16,213 bases of DNA from Bacteriovoracaceae bacterium (lineage in GTDB: Bacteria > Bdellovibrionota > UBA1018): the NCBI GenBank assembly GCA_947500275.1, contig CANMSW010000020.1:1-16213 (forward strand), written 5' to 3'. Position numbers and translations under genes: made by a program. Below are positions 14,939 to 16,213 of the stretch, piece after piece. Numbering within the stretch: position 1 is the stretch's first letter; every line of letters begins with the position of its first letter. The notes under the pieces are model-generated. The model did not search any database. It was not told the DNA's origin and saw nothing but the letters and a program-made list of their open reading frames with translations.

Positions 14939-15637
14939 ATGAGTGAGTTAAGCGGCGCTAGGCGTGTCATGATCGTCGATGATGATCGAGACTTTTCACG
15001 AGCCTTGACAGGTACGTTCCGGAGACTGGGCTTCGAAGTGGAAAGCCTGTCGACCGCGCACGAGGCCTTGGAAAGCCTGAGAACCGCGGGCCCCTCGAAG
15101 CGCCCGGTTCTTCTTCTGACAGATTTACGGCTGCCCGGTTTAAGTGGTCGCGAACTGATTGCGAGCCTGAGACGGGAAGTGGCATTCGAATCGCTGCCCG
15201 TCATCGCGATGAGTGGCGCATATTCTGAGTTTCACGATCCTTTGGTCCCTTTTTTTCAAAAAAGCGAGATCCTTCAGTCACTGGTTCCTTTGGTGCGAGA
15301 CCATCTGGGGGCACTTTCTGATTTACAGTTTTTACGGCGCGTCTCAAGTCGAACAGGGATTCCTGAAACCAATCTTGGTCGAGTGGAATGGTTTGATGCA
15401 AACCGCGGGTGGGGATTATTGAGAGTCATCGGAAGAGATCGCGCGCTTTTTGTGAACGCCGCCGATATCGTGCCATCGGGTCAGAACCAAGGGAATGGCT
15501 TTCAGTTTGTGCAGCTTCATCCCGGTGATGTCGTTTCTTTTGAGGCCAATGACAGCTCGCCAAGGGGCCCGCGGGCCGAGCGCGTGACGAGAGTTCCTGC
15601 AGGAACTCTGTTGAGCTCAGAACCAATCCGACTTTGA
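14939..15637 (+). CDS. Response regulator with a cold-shock domain output (receiver-CSD fusion)
   Basis: Residues 8-125 are a receiver domain: acidic pocket in MIVDDDRDF (Asp14-16), phosphoacceptor Asp62 in LLLTDLRLPGLSG, Ser92 in VIAMSG, and Lys108 in FFQKSE, all the residues needed for phosphorylation. After a short linker, residues about 146-220 align with a CspA-type cold-shock domain: GRVEWFDANRGWGLL (CspA GTVKWFNxxKGFGFI), ALFVNAADI (VFVHFSAI), LHPGDVVSFE, and SPRGPRAERV. RNP1 is RGWGLL and RNP2 is LFVNA, with Asn173 in place of the usual His; Trp151, Phe152, Trp158 and Phe171 keep an aromatic nucleic acid-binding face. The protein should therefore bind single-stranded RNA or DNA under phosphorylation control. 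No kinase gene is adjacent. The start follows a GAGAGGG site about eight bases upstream. A minus-strand ORF overlaps its last 21 bp. Confidence 0.88.
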   Translation: MSELSGARRVMIVDDDRDFSRALTGTFRRLGFEVESLSTAHEALESLRTAGPSKRPVLLLTDLRLPGLSGRELIASLRREVAFESLPVIAMSGAYSEFHDPLVPFFQKSEILQSLVPLVRDHLGALSDLQFLRRVSSRTGIPETNLGRVEWFDANRGWGLLRVIGRDRALFVNAADIVPSGQNQGNGFQFVQLHPGDVVSFEANDSSPRGPRAERVTRVPAGTLLSSEPIRL

Positions 15638-16096
15638 TCGTGGGAGTTGAATGGGTCTTAGACAGTCGTGCAGTGCTGCGAGTCGGACCCCCCGCTCGTC
15701 TTCCGACCCCCTGTGGGGTTGACTCAAGATCAGGTCGCTTTGGATTTCTGGTAAGAAAAATGACTTCAATTTGCTCAAGTCTACCTGGTCGGAAGAGAGG
15801 GCCACGTGTGACTTCGCAGCGAGGATTCTCCCGCTCCATCGAGCTGCCATCCTAAGAATTTGTATTCGGTGTGAGGGGGGAATCGAGCGGCTTTCAGCGA
15901 TCTTCTTCGCCAGTCGGATGCTTTCCTTGAATCGTCGAGGCGATCCTGCTCCCATATCGAGCGCGATTCGGCGCGCCAGGGATTCCCCTGGGAATGCTTC
16001 ACGAATCCCGCGCAATCGTGTGCGTGTTTGTAGGTCTGTCAACCGACGGAGGTGATCCCCTGGTAGCTCACACTTTCTTCGTGGGTTGATGATCAA
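15617..16096 (-). CDS. Doubtful hypothetical ORF, minus strand
   Basis: A 159-codon frame with TTG as the only start before ATG 15955. I recognise no family. The middle (SLARRIALDMGAGSPRRFKESIRLAKKIAES) could form amphipathic basic helices, which is more protein-like than a typical shadow frame. Against it: the TTG has GGGAAG only one base upstream, codon choice (CTA, ACA, ATA, AGA) differs from neighbours, and it overlaps the 3' end of the receiver/cold-shock gene. The same frame stays open to the right edge of the window, so it could also be the tail of a longer gene, but that would conflict with the well-supported plus-strand start at 16166. If it is not coding, 15638-16165 is a 528-bp spacer. 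Confidence 0.3.
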   Translation of the reverse strand: MIINPRRKCELPGDHLRRLTDLQTRTRLRGIREAFPGESLARRIALDMGAGSPRRFKESIRLAKKIAESRSIPPSHRIQILRMAARWSGRILAAKSHVALSSDQVDLSKLKSFFLPEIQSDLILSQPHRGSEDERGVRLAALHDCLRPIQLPRSKSDWF

Positions 16097-16165
16097 GCTT
16101 CCCAGAAAACCGAAGGCGTATTCAAAAAATGGAATTAAGAAGAGTCTCTCGAAGGAGCTTGAGCC
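15638..16165. other. Unresolved 528-bp interval
   Basis: No plus-strand frame here looks like a real gene; the best one, from TTG 15771, is Arg/Ser/Ile-rich as expected of an antisense shadow. The interval holds the doubtful minus-strand ORF, a small hairpin ACCCC-CTGT-GGGGT at 15706-15719 without a T run, an interrupted repeat GTCGGA/TCCGAC (15682-15687, 15702-15707), and an AT-richer stretch at about 16105-16150 that may hold the promoter of the next gene. Confidence 0.5.
16151..16157 (+). promoter_or_regulatory. Ribosome binding site of the gene cut by the window end
   Basis: GAAGGAG eight bases before ATG 16166, the clearest Shine-Dalgarno in the window. It is the main reason to accept the plus-strand start here over the opposing open frame. 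Confidence 0.7.
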
Positions 16166-16213
16166 ATGAGTCGATATCAGCTGATCGTCGAAGAGTGCAA
16201 TGGCTGCGGTTTC
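16166..16213 (+). CDS. Start of a gene cut by the window edge
   Basis: Sixteen codons, MSRYQLIVEECNGCGF, after a strong ribosome binding site. The pair of cysteines in ECNGCGF could open a metal site, either a 4Fe-4S cluster of the ferredoxin type or a zinc ribbon, but too little is visible to choose between them. Confidence 0.6.
   Translation, partial: MSRYQLIVEECNGCGF

Noticed and set aside
15771..16055. 94-codon plus-strand ORF after the receiver-CSD gene
   Set aside because: TTG start, no ribosome binding site, Arg/Ser/Ile-rich composition typical of a frame opposite other sequence, no recognisable motif.

Overview
The window looks like chromosomal DNA of a Gram-negative bacterium. It is moderately GC-rich (about 55% by eye) and densely packed. 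Signs of an outer membrane and periplasm are several exported proteins, including a probable lipoprotein, and a DUF3857-type transglutaminase-like protein. GreB with the N-terminus MSKAFTRE and a replicative DnaE point to the Proteobacteria or a relative. A Bdellovibrionota/Oligoflexia-like or deltaproteobacterial source is my guess, not something the sequence proves. I see no insertion sequence, phage gene, CRISPR array or other clear sign of recent transfer.

Layout. 3-47: possible tail of an upstream gene. 51-2299 (+): a class III aminotransferase close to GabT, overlapped 4 bp by a small exported protein with a transglutaminase-like Cys-His pattern. 2304-3152 (-): a TrmN6-like N6-adenine methyltransferase, convergent with the previous pair. 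3320-7797 (+): dnaE followed by a DsbA/FrnE-like thiol oxidoreductase. 7872-10054 (+): two overlapping envelope genes, an exported protein of unknown family and a probable lipoprotein with TolB-N/CsgG-like and FlgT-C-like parts. 10119-11444 (+): a membrane di-iron hydroxylase of the sterol desaturase family and an SRPBCC/START-like protein, possibly a small lipid-related unit. 11441-11601: a tRNA-Val(GAC) gene with its own promoter and a two-way terminator. 11693-13603 (-): an exported DUF3857/transglutaminase-like protein, divergent from greB (13632-14195, +). greB runs into a PHD/EGLN-like 2-oxoglutarate prolyl hydroxylase (14197-14862, -). That gene is divergent from a 232-residue protein that joins a response-regulator receiver domain to a cold-shock domain (14939-15637, +). 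15638-16165: poorly resolved, with a doubtful minus-strand ORF. 16166 to the end (+): start of a new gene.

The receiver/cold-shock fusion is the most unusual item: phosphorylation would be read out through a single-stranded nucleic acid-binding fold instead of a DNA-binding helix-turn-helix. Its neighbours act on transcript elongation (GreB) and possibly on the translation machinery (PHD-like hydroxylase; the known bacterial relative modifies EF-Tu). The stretch 13632-15637 may therefore be a loose gene-expression or stress-adaptation neighbourhood. That link rests on adjacency only.

Several genes that must begin their own transcripts lack a Shine-Dalgarno sequence and have a -10-like hexamer 6-8 bases before the ATG, while genes inside operons have good ribosome binding sites. 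This suggests leaderless mRNAs for the first genes.
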